Assembly: GCA_046297495.1 (NCBI GenBank)
Contig: JBKBIP010000003.1
Coordinates: 124,001 to 188,000, forward strand
Direction: 5' to 3'
Origin: JBKBIP01 sp046297495
Lineage (GTDB): Bacteria; Planctomycetota; Planctomycetia; Gemmatales; Gemmataceae
DNA length: 64,000 nucleotides
Below the pieces are notes generated by a model that was not told the DNA's origin, did not search any database, and saw only the letters and a list, made by a program, of their open reading frames with translations. A program made the translations under genes and the position numbers. Below are positions 54,001 to 63,073 of this stretch, piece by piece. Every line of letters starts with the position of its first letter. The first letter of the stretch is position 1.

Positions 54001-55650
54001 AAGGTACGCCACTCGACGCCGGGAGTAGGACTGATCTCACCGCCGCCGCACCACGATATTTACTCCATCGAGGACTTGGCCGAGCTGATTCACGATTTGA
54101 AGAACGCCAATCACCACGCCCGCATCAGTGTCAAGTTGGTGGCGGAAGTCGGAGTCGGCACCATCGCCGCTGGCGTCTCCAAGGCCCATGCCGACGTCGT
54201 GTTGATTAGTGGTCACGACGGCGGCACCGGGGCATCGCCGTTGACCAGCATCAAGCACGCCGGCGCGCCGTGGGAGCTGGGACTGGCCGAGACGCATCAA
54301 GTGTTGGTAATGAATGATCTACGCAGCCGGATCGCGGTCGAAGTCGATGGCCAGCTCAAAACGGGCCGCGATGTGGTTATCGGCGCGCTGTTGGGGGCCG
54401 AGGAGTTCGGTTTCGCCACGGCACCGTTGGTGGCGGTGGGCTGTATCATGATGCGTGTATGTCATCTGAATACCTGTCCCGTCGGCATCGCCACGCAGAA
54501 CCCGGAGCTGCGCAAGCGCTTCACCGGCGATCCGAACCATGTCGTGAATTTCATGCGCTTCATCGCCCAGGAGGTGCGTGAACTGATGGCCAAGCTCGGC
54601 TTCCGCACCCTCAATGAGATGGTGGGACGGACGGAGAAACTGGAGATGGGCAAGGCCGTCGCTCATTACAAGGCACAGGGACTCGATTTTTCCCAGATAT
54701 TCTACTCCCCCCCCGTCCCAGACCATGTGGGCCGCTACTGCCAGATTCCGCAGGATCATGGACTCGATAAAGCACTGGACAATACGACTCTGCTCAAGCT
54801 TTGCCAACCGGCGCTGGATGACGGGGAGCCGGTGTCGGCCACGCTGCCGATTCGCAACATCCATCGCGTGGTGGGTACCATCGTGGGCAGCGAGTTGACG
54901 CGCCGCTATGGCAATCAAGGACTGCCCGATGACACGATTCGGCTGCACTTCCAAGGCTCGGCGGGGCAGAGCTTCGGAGCGTTCGTGCCGCGCGGCATGA
55001 CGTTGATCCTGGAAGGGGACGGCAACGACTACCTTGGCAAAGGACTGTCCGGCGGCAAGCTCATCGTCTATCCACCGGCGGAGGCTACCTTCGTGCCCGA
55101 GGAGAACGTCATCATCGGCAACGTAGCATTCTACGGCGCGACCGGCGGCGAGGCCTACATCCGCGGCATGGCTGGCGAGCGCTTCTGCGTCCGCAATAGC
55201 GGCGTCCATGCCGTGGTGGAGGCGGTGGGGGACCACGGTTGCGAGTACATGACCGGCGGACGGGTGGTGATCCTCGGTCCCACGGGTCGCAACTTCGCGG
55301 CGGGGATGTCCGGCGGCATCGCCTACATCCTCGATGAACAAGGAGCGTTCCCCGCGCGCTGCAACATGGAAATGGTCCAGCTCTTCCCCCTGGACGACCC
55401 GGAGGAAATCGAGCTGGTGCAATCCATGATCCGCAAGCATGCCGAGTACACGCACAGCGCTCTGGCCTGGAAAGTGCTGGCTCTGTGGGACGCCATGGTC
55501 CCCAAGTTCGTCAAGGTCTATCCCAACGACTACCGCCGCGTGATCGAAAAGCAGAAGTATTACAAGGAAAGCGGACTGTCCGAGGAAGAGGCAATCATGG
55601 CCGCCTTCGAGGAAAACGCCCACAATGTCGCCCGCGTGGGCGGGAAGTAG
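51049..55650 (+). CDS. gltB: Glutamate synthase large subunit
   Basis: 1533 residues, the usual length. The N-terminal glutaminase domain begins after a 19-residue propeptide with nucleophile Cys20 (HDACGVGFVVDL). The central and FMN-binding domains contain GEGGEDPTRF, QGAKPGEGGQLPG, and DGGTGASPL. The 3Fe-4S cysteines are in CIMMRVCHLNTCPVGIATQN. The C-terminal beta-helix (GXXGXXXG-rich: GNVAFYGATGGEAYIRGMAG) ends the protein. Together with GltD it makes two glutamates from glutamine and 2-oxoglutarate. The ATG follows AGGA at normal distance. Cofactor specificity cannot be read from GltB alone. Confidence 0.97.
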   Translation: MIQPPIKQGLYDPRFEHDACGVGFVVDLQGRKSHDLIDKALQVLLNLEHRGACGCEKNTGDGAGILLQIPHAFLEKACDRAGVALPAAGGYGVAMIYLPTDADERRYCEQTFEQIVREEGQRVLGWRDVPVNDAPIGPTAKAGMPFIRQLFIGRDEKLADADAFERKLYVIRKRVENGVKTSDLKQKSMFYIPSLSHRTIVYKGMLISHQISDFYPELLDPDMVTGLAMVHSRFSTNTFPSWSRSHPYRYVAHNGEINTLRGNVNWMHARQSLFESELFGDDIHKIMPIIDADGSDSAMFDNALEMLVLTGRSLPHAVMMMIPEPWTNDELMSASKRAFYEYHACLMEPWDGPASIAFTDGIRIGAVLDRNGLRPSRYVVTKDGLVVMASEVGVVDIPPDKVLLKGRLQPGRMFLVDTEQGRIIADEELKEQFAAERPYAEWLRGNLVSLEELPDGPPLHEPDHETVTLRQQAFGYTHEDLRILMTPMAADGNEALGSMGTDTPLAVLSDKPQLLYNYFKQLFAQVTNPPVDAIREEIIMSVDTTIGAEGNLLDPRPESARHIKLKSPIINNEELDKLRHLDGTGRGGFQSITLPILYRVHENGSGLERALEELCRRASAAIADGNDIIILSDRGIDRDHAAIPALLAVSCVHHHLIREGTRTKAGLVIESGEPREVHHYALLIGYGAGAINPYLAFESLDDMIRQGRLNGLTHDKAVKNYIKAVNKGVVKVMSKMGISTVQSYRGAQIFEAIGLNQEFVDKYFTWTPTRVEGIGIEVVSDEVKQRHLHAFPDRQVNGRVLEPGGQYQWRRDGEHHLFNPETVHKLQLACRIGSYDVFKQYSELIDNQAKRLCTLRGLFELKFAENPIPIDEVEPVEEIMKRFKTGAMSYGSISKEAHETLAIAMNRIGGKSNTGEGGEDPTRFVPEANGDSKNSAIKQVASGRFGVTSEYLVNAKELQIKMAQGAKPGEGGQLPGHKVYPWIAKVRHSTPGVGLISPPPHHDIYSIEDLAELIHDLKNANHHARISVKLVAEVGVGTIAAGVSKAHADVVLISGHDGGTGASPLTSIKHAGAPWELGLAETHQVLVMNDLRSRIAVEVDGQLKTGRDVVIGALLGAEEFGFATAPLVAVGCIMMRVCHLNTCPVGIATQNPELRKRFTGDPNHVVNFMRFIAQEVRELMAKLGFRTLNEMVGRTEKLEMGKAVAHYKAQGLDFSQIFYSPPVPDHVGRYCQIPQDHGLDKALDNTTLLKLCQPALDDGEPVSATLPIRNIHRVVGTIVGSELTRRYGNQGLPDDTIRLHFQGSAGQSFGAFVPRGMTLILEGDGNDYLGKGLSGGKLIVYPPAEATFVPEENVIIGNVAFYGATGGEAYIRGMAGERFCVRNSGVHAVVEAVGDHGCEYMTGGRVVILGPTGRNFAAGMSGGIAYILDEQGAFPARCNMEMVQLFPLDDPEEIELVQSMIRKHAEYTHSALAWKVLALWDAMVPKFVKVYPNDYRRVIEKQKYYKESGLSEEEAIMAAFEENAHNVARVGGK

Positions 55651-55679
55651 AGGGACGGGGGGCAGTGATCAGTAATTCC

Positions 55680-55707
55680 GTTTAGCGTGCTTGCCGTCGG
55701 CGAGCAC
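55680..55707. repeat. Family B repeat after gltB
   Basis: GTTTAGCGTGCTTGCCGTCG then GCGAGCAC, with TGATCAGTAAT just upstream, close to the copies at 1495 and 5907. It lies 30 bp after gltB and just before the small gene. Confidence 0.6.
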
Positions 55708-55715
55708 AATTCTGT

Positions 55716-55973
55716 ATGCGTACCATCATGTTCGGCGATGGTTCACTGACATTCCGGGAATTCGCCATGCGCGAGCCATTACCGTTGGCCGTGATTCACG
55801 ACGCGGTCCTGGAGTTCCTGTGTGGCCGCACGTTCCCGGAGTTGAAGACTACCGAAGGTCCCATCGTGGATTGTCTGCGAACCGCTGGTGCCTCGGAAAA
55901 AGTGTTGGCTGCCTGGCAGGAGTTAGTCGCCGAGGAGATTGTGCCGGAAGGTGAAGATGATAAGTTTGCATAG
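55716..55973 (+). CDS. Small hypothetical protein between gltB and gltD, possibly a gene remnant
   Basis: 85 residues. The start LTFREFAMREPLPLAVIHDA followed by VLEFLCGR resembles the first 35 residues of nucleotidyltransferase-like proteins common in Gemmataceae; after GRTFPEL the likeness ends, and no NTase catalytic motif follows. It may be the 5' end of such a gene joined to unrelated sequence, or a small gene of its own. No ribosome site is clear before the ATG. The family comparison is from memory, so confidence is low. It is between the glutamate synthase genes. Confidence 0.4.
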   Translation: MRTIMFGDGSLTFREFAMREPLPLAVIHDAVLEFLCGRTFPELKTTEGPIVDCLRTAGASEKVLAAWQELVAEEIVPEGEDDKFA

Positions 55974-55988
55974 TTATTACCTCGGCAC

Positions 55989-56064
55989 GAAAGAAAATCA
56001 CAGGCGCACGCAGCGCGAGCAAGTACGGCACTGGTTCGCGCTGCGTGTTCGGTAGAATCTTTCC
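55989..56064. repeat. Family C hairpin element, copy 2
   Basis: Inner arms GCACGCAGCGCGA (56006-56018) and TCGCGCTGCGTGT (56036-56048) pair at 12 of 13 positions plus one wobble. Edges AAAGAAAATC and CGGTAGAATCTTTC match the copy at 29969-30046. It lies between gltB and gltD and could split or attenuate their transcript. Confidence 0.65.
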
Positions 56065-56184
56065 TGCTGGCTGGGGCTGGCGGCACGTTTACGAGAGTTA
56101 GGCGTCAACCCGGAGAAACTCGATTAACCTGCTCATCAGGACCAGGAGGGGATGAGAGCCACTATCGCGGAATGAGGTTGTGAC

Positions 56185-57666
56185 ATGGGAAAGCCGACTG
56201 GTTTCTTGGAGTATCCGCGCGAGTTGCCCTTGGTGCAACCGCCCTCGGAACGTATTCATCATTGGCAAGAGTTTCACGAACACGCCGATGAAGCCATGCT
56301 GCGCACTCAGGGGGCGCGGTGCATGGATTGCGGCATTCCCTTCTGCCACACCGGAACGCTGTTGGCCGGCATGGCGTCTGGCTGTCCCATCAACAACTTG
56401 ATTCCCGAATGGAACGATTTGGTCTATCGCGGCCTGTGGCGTGAGGCCATCGACCGGCTGCACAAGACCAACAACTTCCCGGAATTCACGGGCCGAGTCT
56501 GTCCCGCGCCGTGCGAGGGGTCGTGCGTGCTGGGCATTAACGCTCCGCCGGTGACGATCAAGAACATCGAATGCGCCATCGTGGACAAAGCATTCGAGGA
56601 AGGTTGGATCGTGCCGGAGCCGCCCGCTCTACGCACTGGCAAGAAGGTAGCCGTCGTTGGCTCCGGGCCGGCGGGACTGGCGGCGGCGGCCCAGTTGAAT
56701 CGCGCCGGACACTGGGTCACCGTCTTCGAGCGGGCCGACCGCATCGGTGGACTGCTAATGTACGGCATCCCCAACATGAAGCTCGATAAACGGCTGGTGC
56801 AACGCCGTATCGACCTGCTGGCCGCCGAGGGGATCGTGTTCGTGCCCAACACCGAAATCGGCGTCAACTACCCGGCGGAGAAGTTACTCCAGGACTTTGA
56901 CGCCGTGATCCTCTGCTGCGGCGCCACCCAACCGCGCGACTTGCCCATTGAAGGCCGCCATTTGCGGGGCATTCACTTCGCCATGGAATTCCTGCACGCC
57001 AACACCAAGAGCTTCCTCGACAGCCAGTTGCGGGATAATCAGTACATCTCGGCCCAGGATAAGGACGTCATCGTCATTGGCGGCGGCGACACGGGGACCG
57101 ACTGCGTGGGGACATCATTACGTCACGGCTGCCGCAGCCTGTTACAATTCGAGATTCTGCCGCAACCGCCGCTGGAACGTGCCGCTGACAACCCCTGGCC
57201 GCAGTGGCCCAAGGTGTACAAGCTCGACTACGGCCAGGAAGAGGCCGAAGCACGCTTTGGTCGGGACCCGCGCGAGTACCTCATCAGTACCAAGAAATTT
57301 GTGGGGGACGCCGATGGTCATGTCAAGGAGCTGCACACCATCCGCGTCGAATGGGTCAAGGACAATGGCCGGGCCAGTCCCCGCGAAATCCCCGGCACCG
57401 AGCAGGTCTTCCCGGCTCAACTGGTACTCCTGGCGATGGGCTTCCTCGGCCCGGAGAATCCCGTCCTCGATCAGCTGGGCGTGGAACGGGACGCACGCTC
57501 CAACGCCAAGGCGGAGTATGGCCAGTTCGCCACCAACATTCCCGGCGTGTTCGCCGCTGGCGACATGCGCCGCGGTCAAAGCCTGGTCGTCTGGGCCATC
57601 AACGAAGGCCGAGGCGCCGCCCGTGAATGCGACCGCTACCTGATGGGGGAAACGTTGCTGCCGTAG
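56185..57666 (+). CDS. gltD: Glutamate synthase small subunit
   Basis: 493 residues. The N-terminal iron-sulfur domain has CMDCGIPFCHTG and CPINN, then CPAPCEGSC, which hold two 4Fe-4S clusters. The FAD-binding loop is VVGSGPAGLAAAAQL and the NADPH-binding loop is VIGGGDTGTDC. This subunit passes electrons from NADPH to GltB. It is separated from gltB by 534 bp that include a small gene and two repeats, an unusually long gap for this pair. The ATG at 56185 gives the family start (MGKPTGFLEYPRE). Confidence 0.96.
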   Translation: MGKPTGFLEYPRELPLVQPPSERIHHWQEFHEHADEAMLRTQGARCMDCGIPFCHTGTLLAGMASGCPINNLIPEWNDLVYRGLWREAIDRLHKTNNFPEFTGRVCPAPCEGSCVLGINAPPVTIKNIECAIVDKAFEEGWIVPEPPALRTGKKVAVVGSGPAGLAAAAQLNRAGHWVTVFERADRIGGLLMYGIPNMKLDKRLVQRRIDLLAAEGIVFVPNTEIGVNYPAEKLLQDFDAVILCCGATQPRDLPIEGRHLRGIHFAMEFLHANTKSFLDSQLRDNQYISAQDKDVIVIGGGDTGTDCVGTSLRHGCRSLLQFEILPQPPLERAADNPWPQWPKVYKLDYGQEEAEARFGRDPREYLISTKKFVGDADGHVKELHTIRVEWVKDNGRASPREIPGTEQVFPAQLVLLAMGFLGPENPVLDQLGVERDARSNAKAEYGQFATNIPGVFAAGDMRRGQSLVVWAINEGRGAARECDRYLMGETLLP

Positions 57667-57701
57667 CGGTGTGACTGGGTGCCCAGCGAGTGGAAGAATG
57701 G

Positions 57702-60533
57702 TTACATCGCATCCAGCACTTCGCGCAGTAGGCGTAGCAAAGCCATCGGAGTGAAGGGCTTTTGCAAGAAGTGCGCGCCGAAGGCGTTCAGGCCATAACG
57801 CACGACAGCATCATCGGTGTAGCCGGACATGAATATCACTTTGAGGTCCGGTCGCTGTTGAAGCAACGCGTCCGCCAGCTCGCGCCCGTTCATGCGCGGC
57901 ATGATCACATCCGTCAACAACAAGTGAATGGTCTCTTGATAATGCTGAACCACAGTCAGCGCTTCGGGGCCGTTCCCTGCTTCCAACACGGTGTAACCGT
58001 GCGCGGCCAGCGCGACGCGCGTCAGCTCCCGAATGCCGGGTTCATCCTCGACCAAGAGAATGGTTTCCGTGCCGCTGAAAGTCGGTGATTGCATGACATT
58101 GGCCTGCTCACGGGGATCGGGGCGGTGCAGCTGAGGAAGGTAAATGTGGAACGTCGTGCCGTGTCCCGGTTCGCTTTCGACCGTGATGGCGCCGTCGCTT
58201 TGCTTGATGATGCCGTACACCGTGGCCATTCCCAGGCCATTTCCCTTGCCGACCTCCTTGGTGGTGAAAAACGGTTCAAAGATGTGTGCTTTCACGTCTG
58301 CGTCCATGCCGCAACCACTATCACGAACGGTCAGCTGGACGAACGCGCCCGGTCGCACTTCGGGATGGAGCCGGCAATAGGTTTCGTCCAAGTCCACGTT
58401 CCGCGTTTCGAGAACTAGGTCCCCCCCTTGAGGCATGGCATCGCGGGCGTTCATCGCCAAATTGACAAGAACTTGTCGCATCTGGTTGGGGTCGGCCATG
58501 ACCAGACCCAGGTCGGGGGCCAAGCGCATGATCAAGCGAATGTCTTTGCCAATATAGCGGCGGAGGAGCTTTTCGGTGTCACTGACCAAGTTGTTGAGAT
58601 TCAACTCTTGGGGAGCGAGTATCTGCTTGCGGCTCAGGGCCAACAGCTGGCGGATCAAGGCGGCGGCGCGGTCGGCGGCGTTGCGGATTTCCACGATCGG
58701 TTCGCGGCAGGGGTTGTCCGCAGAGATGCTTTCCAGCAAGATTTCACTGTAGCCGATCACGATGGTCAGTAGATTGTTGAAGTCATGGGCTACCCCGCCG
58801 GCCAACTGGCCGAACGCCTCCATCTTCTGGACTTGGAGTAATTGTTCCTGTAAGCGCCGGCGTTGCGAGACATCCATGCCGACCCCCACGATGCGAACCG
58901 CTTCCCCCGCCTCATCGCGAAAGATGCGTCCTTTACTGGCCAGCCACACCAGCTCCCCATCCGGGCGCTGAACGCGAGCTTCGATATCAAAGTGGTCCTT
59001 GTGCCGCGGCTCCAAACGCAGAGCCTCAACCTTCTGCGTGATCCAGGCACGATCCGGTGGGAACAACAGGGACAAGACATCCGCGATGGTGCCGCTCGAC
59101 TCGTCAGGCTGTCGGCCAAGGATGGTGGCGAGTTCCGGCGACCAGCTGACACGGTCGGCGCCGAGGTCCCATTCCCAGGTCCCCATGCGGGCGGCGGCCA
59201 GGGCCAGGCGCAATTGCTCTTCCCACTGACGAATGGCTTGAGCCGCCTGATGGCGTTCGGTGATATCACGGATGATGGCGGTGACCAGTAAACCCTCCTT
59301 GGTTTGTAAAGGGCTGAGGCTGATCTCGACGGGGAACAGATAACCATCCTTGCGCTGGGCCATCAGCTCGCCGCCAATCCCCATGGGGCGCATCCGTGGC
59401 GCCGCCAGGAAGTTGGCGCGATGCCGCCGATGCGCCTCCCGTAAGGTCGAGGGCACCAGGGTTTCCAATTCCTCGCCGATCAATTCTGCCGGCGCATAAC
59501 CGAACACCTGTTCCGCTTGCGTATTGATGAAGGTGATCCGGCCTTGCTGATTCATCATGACGACGGCGTCGGCCGCCGTTTGCAAGATGTGACGCAATTG
59601 CTCCTCGCTGTCACGCAATTGTTCTTCCGCGCGTTGCCGTTGGATGCCTACGGCCAGATGATCAGCGACGACTTTGAGGGCGTCGCGGGCCAACTCGCTC
59701 AGCGGCTGGGCCAGGAACAGTGCCAGCAGTCCCACGGTAGTCTGTTCCACGCGCAACGGATAGCCCGCGAAGGCGCGCAGTCCTTCGGCATGTGCCCAGT
59801 CCTTGTCCCTCAAAACGGGATCATCGGCCAAGGCGTCCGTGTGATAGACCGTGTTTCGACGTAGCAGATCACCCCAATCGGCTTGGTCTAACGCCAGTCG
59901 CCCCGCGCGATCCGCTGGCCGCAATGAGGCGCCGACGTGCCCGATCAATTCCAGGAAGTTGCCCCGGTCGGCCGCCGCCCAGATGGTCACATAGCCCGCT
60001 TGCAAATGGTGGGCGATGCGCTCGGCGCAACGTAGCGCCATGTCGGCCAAGGAAGCGCTCTCGGCCAAGGCCAAGCCGACCTCCGCCACGAAGGTAGCCA
60101 GAGCCGCGCGCTCGGCCAGCGTCCGCTGGGCTTGTTCCCCTTCCGCGCGCAAGCGGCGCCGGGCGATCACTTCTTGAATGGTAATGGAGAGCCGCTGAAT
60201 ATGTTGTGGCGTCTTGATCACATAATCGTCGGCCCCCCGTTTCATGGCCTCGACCGCCACTTCCTCCGAGCCGGTGCCAGTGACGATGACCACGGGAATG
60301 GCGGGATCATGCCAGCGCACCGCGTCGATCACCTGCAAGCCTTCAAATCCCAAGATATTAAAATCTGTCAACACCAAGTCGAAGAAGCCGTTGCCAAGTT
60401 GGTCGTTGAATTCCTCAGGGGTGGCGGCTTCGACGACCTCGAACCCCCCATGCTCCCGCATCAGGGCATCGCGCACTAACTCGCGGTCCAAGCGAGCGTC
60501 ATCCACGTACAAGATGCGTATTGGCGAGTTCAT
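57702..60533 (-). CDS. Hybrid sensor histidine kinase with receiver domains at both ends
   Basis: 943 residues. Domain order: REC (1-125, acceptor Asp57 in LVLTDFNI), GAF (about 145-300), PAS (305-430, FGYAPAELIGEELETLVPS), PAS (435-560), HisKA with phospho-acceptor His583 (GGVAHDFNNLL), HATPase (MADPNQMRQVLVNLAMNARD, GNGLGMATVYGI) and a second REC (LLLVEDEPGIREL, acceptor Asp in LLLTDVIMPRMNG). No membrane helix, so it is cytoplasmic; it likely receives signals via the first REC and GAF. It converges on gltD, 35 bp apart. Both receiver Asp and the kinase His are present, so all modules seem active. Confidence 0.9.
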   Translation of the reverse strand: MNSPIRILYVDDARLDRELVRDALMREHGGFEVVEAATPEEFNDQLGNGFFDLVLTDFNILGFEGLQVIDAVRWHDPAIPVVIVTGTGSEEVAVEAMKRGADDYVIKTPQHIQRLSITIQEVIARRRLRAEGEQAQRTLAERAALATFVAEVGLALAESASLADMALRCAERIAHHLQAGYVTIWAAADRGNFLELIGHVGASLRPADRAGRLALDQADWGDLLRRNTVYHTDALADDPVLRDKDWAHAEGLRAFAGYPLRVEQTTVGLLALFLAQPLSELARDALKVVADHLAVGIQRQRAEEQLRDSEEQLRHILQTAADAVVMMNQQGRITFINTQAEQVFGYAPAELIGEELETLVPSTLREAHRRHRANFLAAPRMRPMGIGGELMAQRKDGYLFPVEISLSPLQTKEGLLVTAIIRDITERHQAAQAIRQWEEQLRLALAAARMGTWEWDLGADRVSWSPELATILGRQPDESSGTIADVLSLLFPPDRAWITQKVEALRLEPRHKDHFDIEARVQRPDGELVWLASKGRIFRDEAGEAVRIVGVGMDVSQRRRLQEQLLQVQKMEAFGQLAGGVAHDFNNLLTIVIGYSEILLESISADNPCREPIVEIRNAADRAAALIRQLLALSRKQILAPQELNLNNLVSDTEKLLRRYIGKDIRLIMRLAPDLGLVMADPNQMRQVLVNLAMNARDAMPQGGDLVLETRNVDLDETYCRLHPEVRPGAFVQLTVRDSGCGMDADVKAHIFEPFFTTKEVGKGNGLGMATVYGIIKQSDGAITVESEPGHGTTFHIYLPQLHRPDPREQANVMQSPTFSGTETILLVEDEPGIRELTRVALAAHGYTVLEAGNGPEALTVVQHYQETIHLLLTDVIMPRMNGRELADALLQQRPDLKVIFMSGYTDDAVVRYGLNAFGAHFLQKPFTPMALLRLLREVLDAM

Positions 60534-61026
60534 GGCCGGATCTGGACATCAAAACCAGTGTATTGGGCGTAATGAACCCATGAATAACAGCGGAATTGGG
60601 GGGAATGATCCTGCACGGAGCCCAATTCCTGCCTCTGGATTCGTGCGGAGCGCGTGCGCCTTCCGCCTTTATTGAAGCAATTCGCCCTCATTATCACTCG
60701 GAACGCTGAATCTCTTTCCTTGGGAGAGGTAAGGAAGAGAGCTGCGCTGTTACTTGCGCGGTGTCAAGATGCCGCGCGCTAAACAGGATCGTGTCGTTGC
60801 AAAGATAAGCGTTAATTGATTATAGCTTTTTTCTGAAATAGGGGCATTGATTCTGAAAGAATTATGATTCCAGATATCTGTTCTCTGGGTTTCGCGCCTA
60901 GCTGAAAGTCCGTGGGATATTATTTCGCGGAGAAAATGGCCAGCGGGGACGTCAGCCCCTCGGTGACGGGCATGATCGGGGGGCTAACGTCCCCTGCTCA
61001 CCGGCATCAAAGGCGCCCCGAATGGT
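60534..61026. other. Gene-free region with several inverted repeats
   Basis: 493 bp between the hybrid kinase start and the end of the glycosylase gene, both on the minus strand; the hybrid-kinase promoter should lie here. It contains a family B half-site (GCGCGCTAAAC at 60774-60784) and a strong hairpin at 60942-60998. I see no gene. Confidence 0.4.
60942..60998. repeat. GC-rich hairpin downstream of the glycosylase gene
   Basis: AGCGGGGACGTCAGCCCC (60942-60959) and GGGGCTAACGTCCCCTGCT (60980-60998) pair almost fully, with one G/A mismatch and one bulge, around a 20-nt loop. It is 29 bp behind the stop of the uracil-DNA glycosylase gene and may be its terminator or another repeat type. Confidence 0.6.
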
Positions 61027-61878
61027 CTATGTTCCACCGGGAATAGGTCGGCCCATGCGCTGTAGTAAGAATTTCATGTCCTCCCACACGTCCCGCTTGG
61101 CGGCGGGATTGCGCAGTAAGTAGGCGGGGTGGTAGGTACACAAAACGGGGACGCCCTGAAAGCTGTGCAACCGGCCGCGCAAGCGGGAGATGCCCTGCGT
61201 GGTGTGGAGCAAGGTCTGCGCGGCGCAGGCGCCCAAGGCGCAGATAAACCGAGGACGCACAATCGCCAGCGTGCGTTCCAGGAAGGGGCGGCAGTTGGCG
61301 ACTTCGTGCGGCAACGGCGTGCGATTGCCCGGCGGTCGGCAACGCAGGACGTTGCAGATATAGACTTCCGCGCGCTTCATGCCACATGCGGCAATGATGC
61401 GATTGAGCAATTGCCCGGCCTGCCCCACGAACGGCTCCCCCTGCCGATCTTCGTCATAGCCGGGTGCTTCGCCAACAAAGCACAACTCGGCGTTGGGGTC
61501 GCCGACGCCGAAGACTGTCCGCGAGCGCGACACCACCAACTCGGCGCAGCGCGTGCATTGAGCCACTTCCTCGGACAGTACTTGCAAGGCCACTCGTTTT
61601 TCTTCCCAGGACAAGGTGGGAGCCGTGCTCGGCTCTGGCGCTTCGTCGAACAGCTGGCGCGGGCGGTCGTTATCGGTGGCAGCGGGGGGCCGAGCCCTTT
61701 GCGGCTCCGCGGCTTCATGGCTGCGCGCGGATTCCTGACTGGTGGCGTGAACCGCTGCCGCCACGACGAGCGGAGCGCCGACCGGCAACCAATCGACCCC
61801 CGCGGCTTGCAAGCTCTGGATGTGTTGCCAGACTTGCCGGCTCAGGTCGCGCGGCGGCTGAGAAAGTGAATCCGTCAT
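61027..61878 (-). CDS. Uracil-DNA glycosylase, family 4 (iron-sulfur type)
   Basis: 283 residues. The core from about residue 125 carries CTRCAELV, then VGEAPGYDEDRQGEPFVGQAG (the family 4 active-site motif GEAPGxxED), NVLRCRPPGNRTPLPHEVANC with the other two cluster cysteines, and TYHPAYLLR (motif with catalytic His). The four cysteines CxxC ... C ... C bind a 4Fe-4S cluster. The N-terminal 110 residues are a low-complexity extension. It excises uracil from DNA. The ATG at 61878 is the natural start; the extension may tether it. It is divergent from the nitrilase-like gene. Confidence 0.92.
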   Translation of the reverse strand: MTDSLSQPPRDLSRQVWQHIQSLQAAGVDWLPVGAPLVVAAAVHATSQESARSHEAAEPQRARPPAATDNDRPRQLFDEAPEPSTAPTLSWEEKRVALQVLSEEVAQCTRCAELVVSRSRTVFGVGDPNAELCFVGEAPGYDEDRQGEPFVGQAGQLLNRIIAACGMKRAEVYICNVLRCRPPGNRTPLPHEVANCRPFLERTLAIVRPRFICALGACAAQTLLHTTQGISRLRGRLHSFQGVPVLCTYHPAYLLRNPAAKRDVWEDMKFLLQRMGRPIPGGT

Positions 61879-61913
61879 GACAACACCTATTGGCAGTATG
61901 GATAAGATGAGAG

Positions 61914-61931
61914 CGGATTCATCGTTTCGCG
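61914..61931. repeat. Family A repeat half-site
   Basis: Sequence GGATTCATCGTTTCGCGC upstream of the glycosylase gene, the same core as other family A copies; the right arm (GAACGTGAAACCCGC) is degenerate. Confidence 0.45.
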
Positions 61932-62027
61932 CTCACGGCCAACTTTCCGTATGAGAACGTGAAACCCGCTATATGATACCAGCGTAGCGGGAGCACCGGA
62001 ACATACTATTTCATCAACAAGTGGAAG

Positions 62028-62924
<897 letters not shown>

Positions 62925-63073
62925 TGCGATCGATTGGCCCGAACATGAGCCATCCCCCAGAACCAAGAGCTGTTGCCCCGCGCCACGCCGCCCGGAATCC
63001 CATAGACTAAGAGAAGTACGGCGCTTGCGGGCCATCTGGAATCGAGGGTCTCCACTCAGCAAGGGGAAGGTCC

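Noticed and set aside
54319..55623. Long minus-strand frame of 434 codons opposite gltB
   Set aside because: It is the antisense shadow of a clear gltB coding region, favoured by high GC at third positions.
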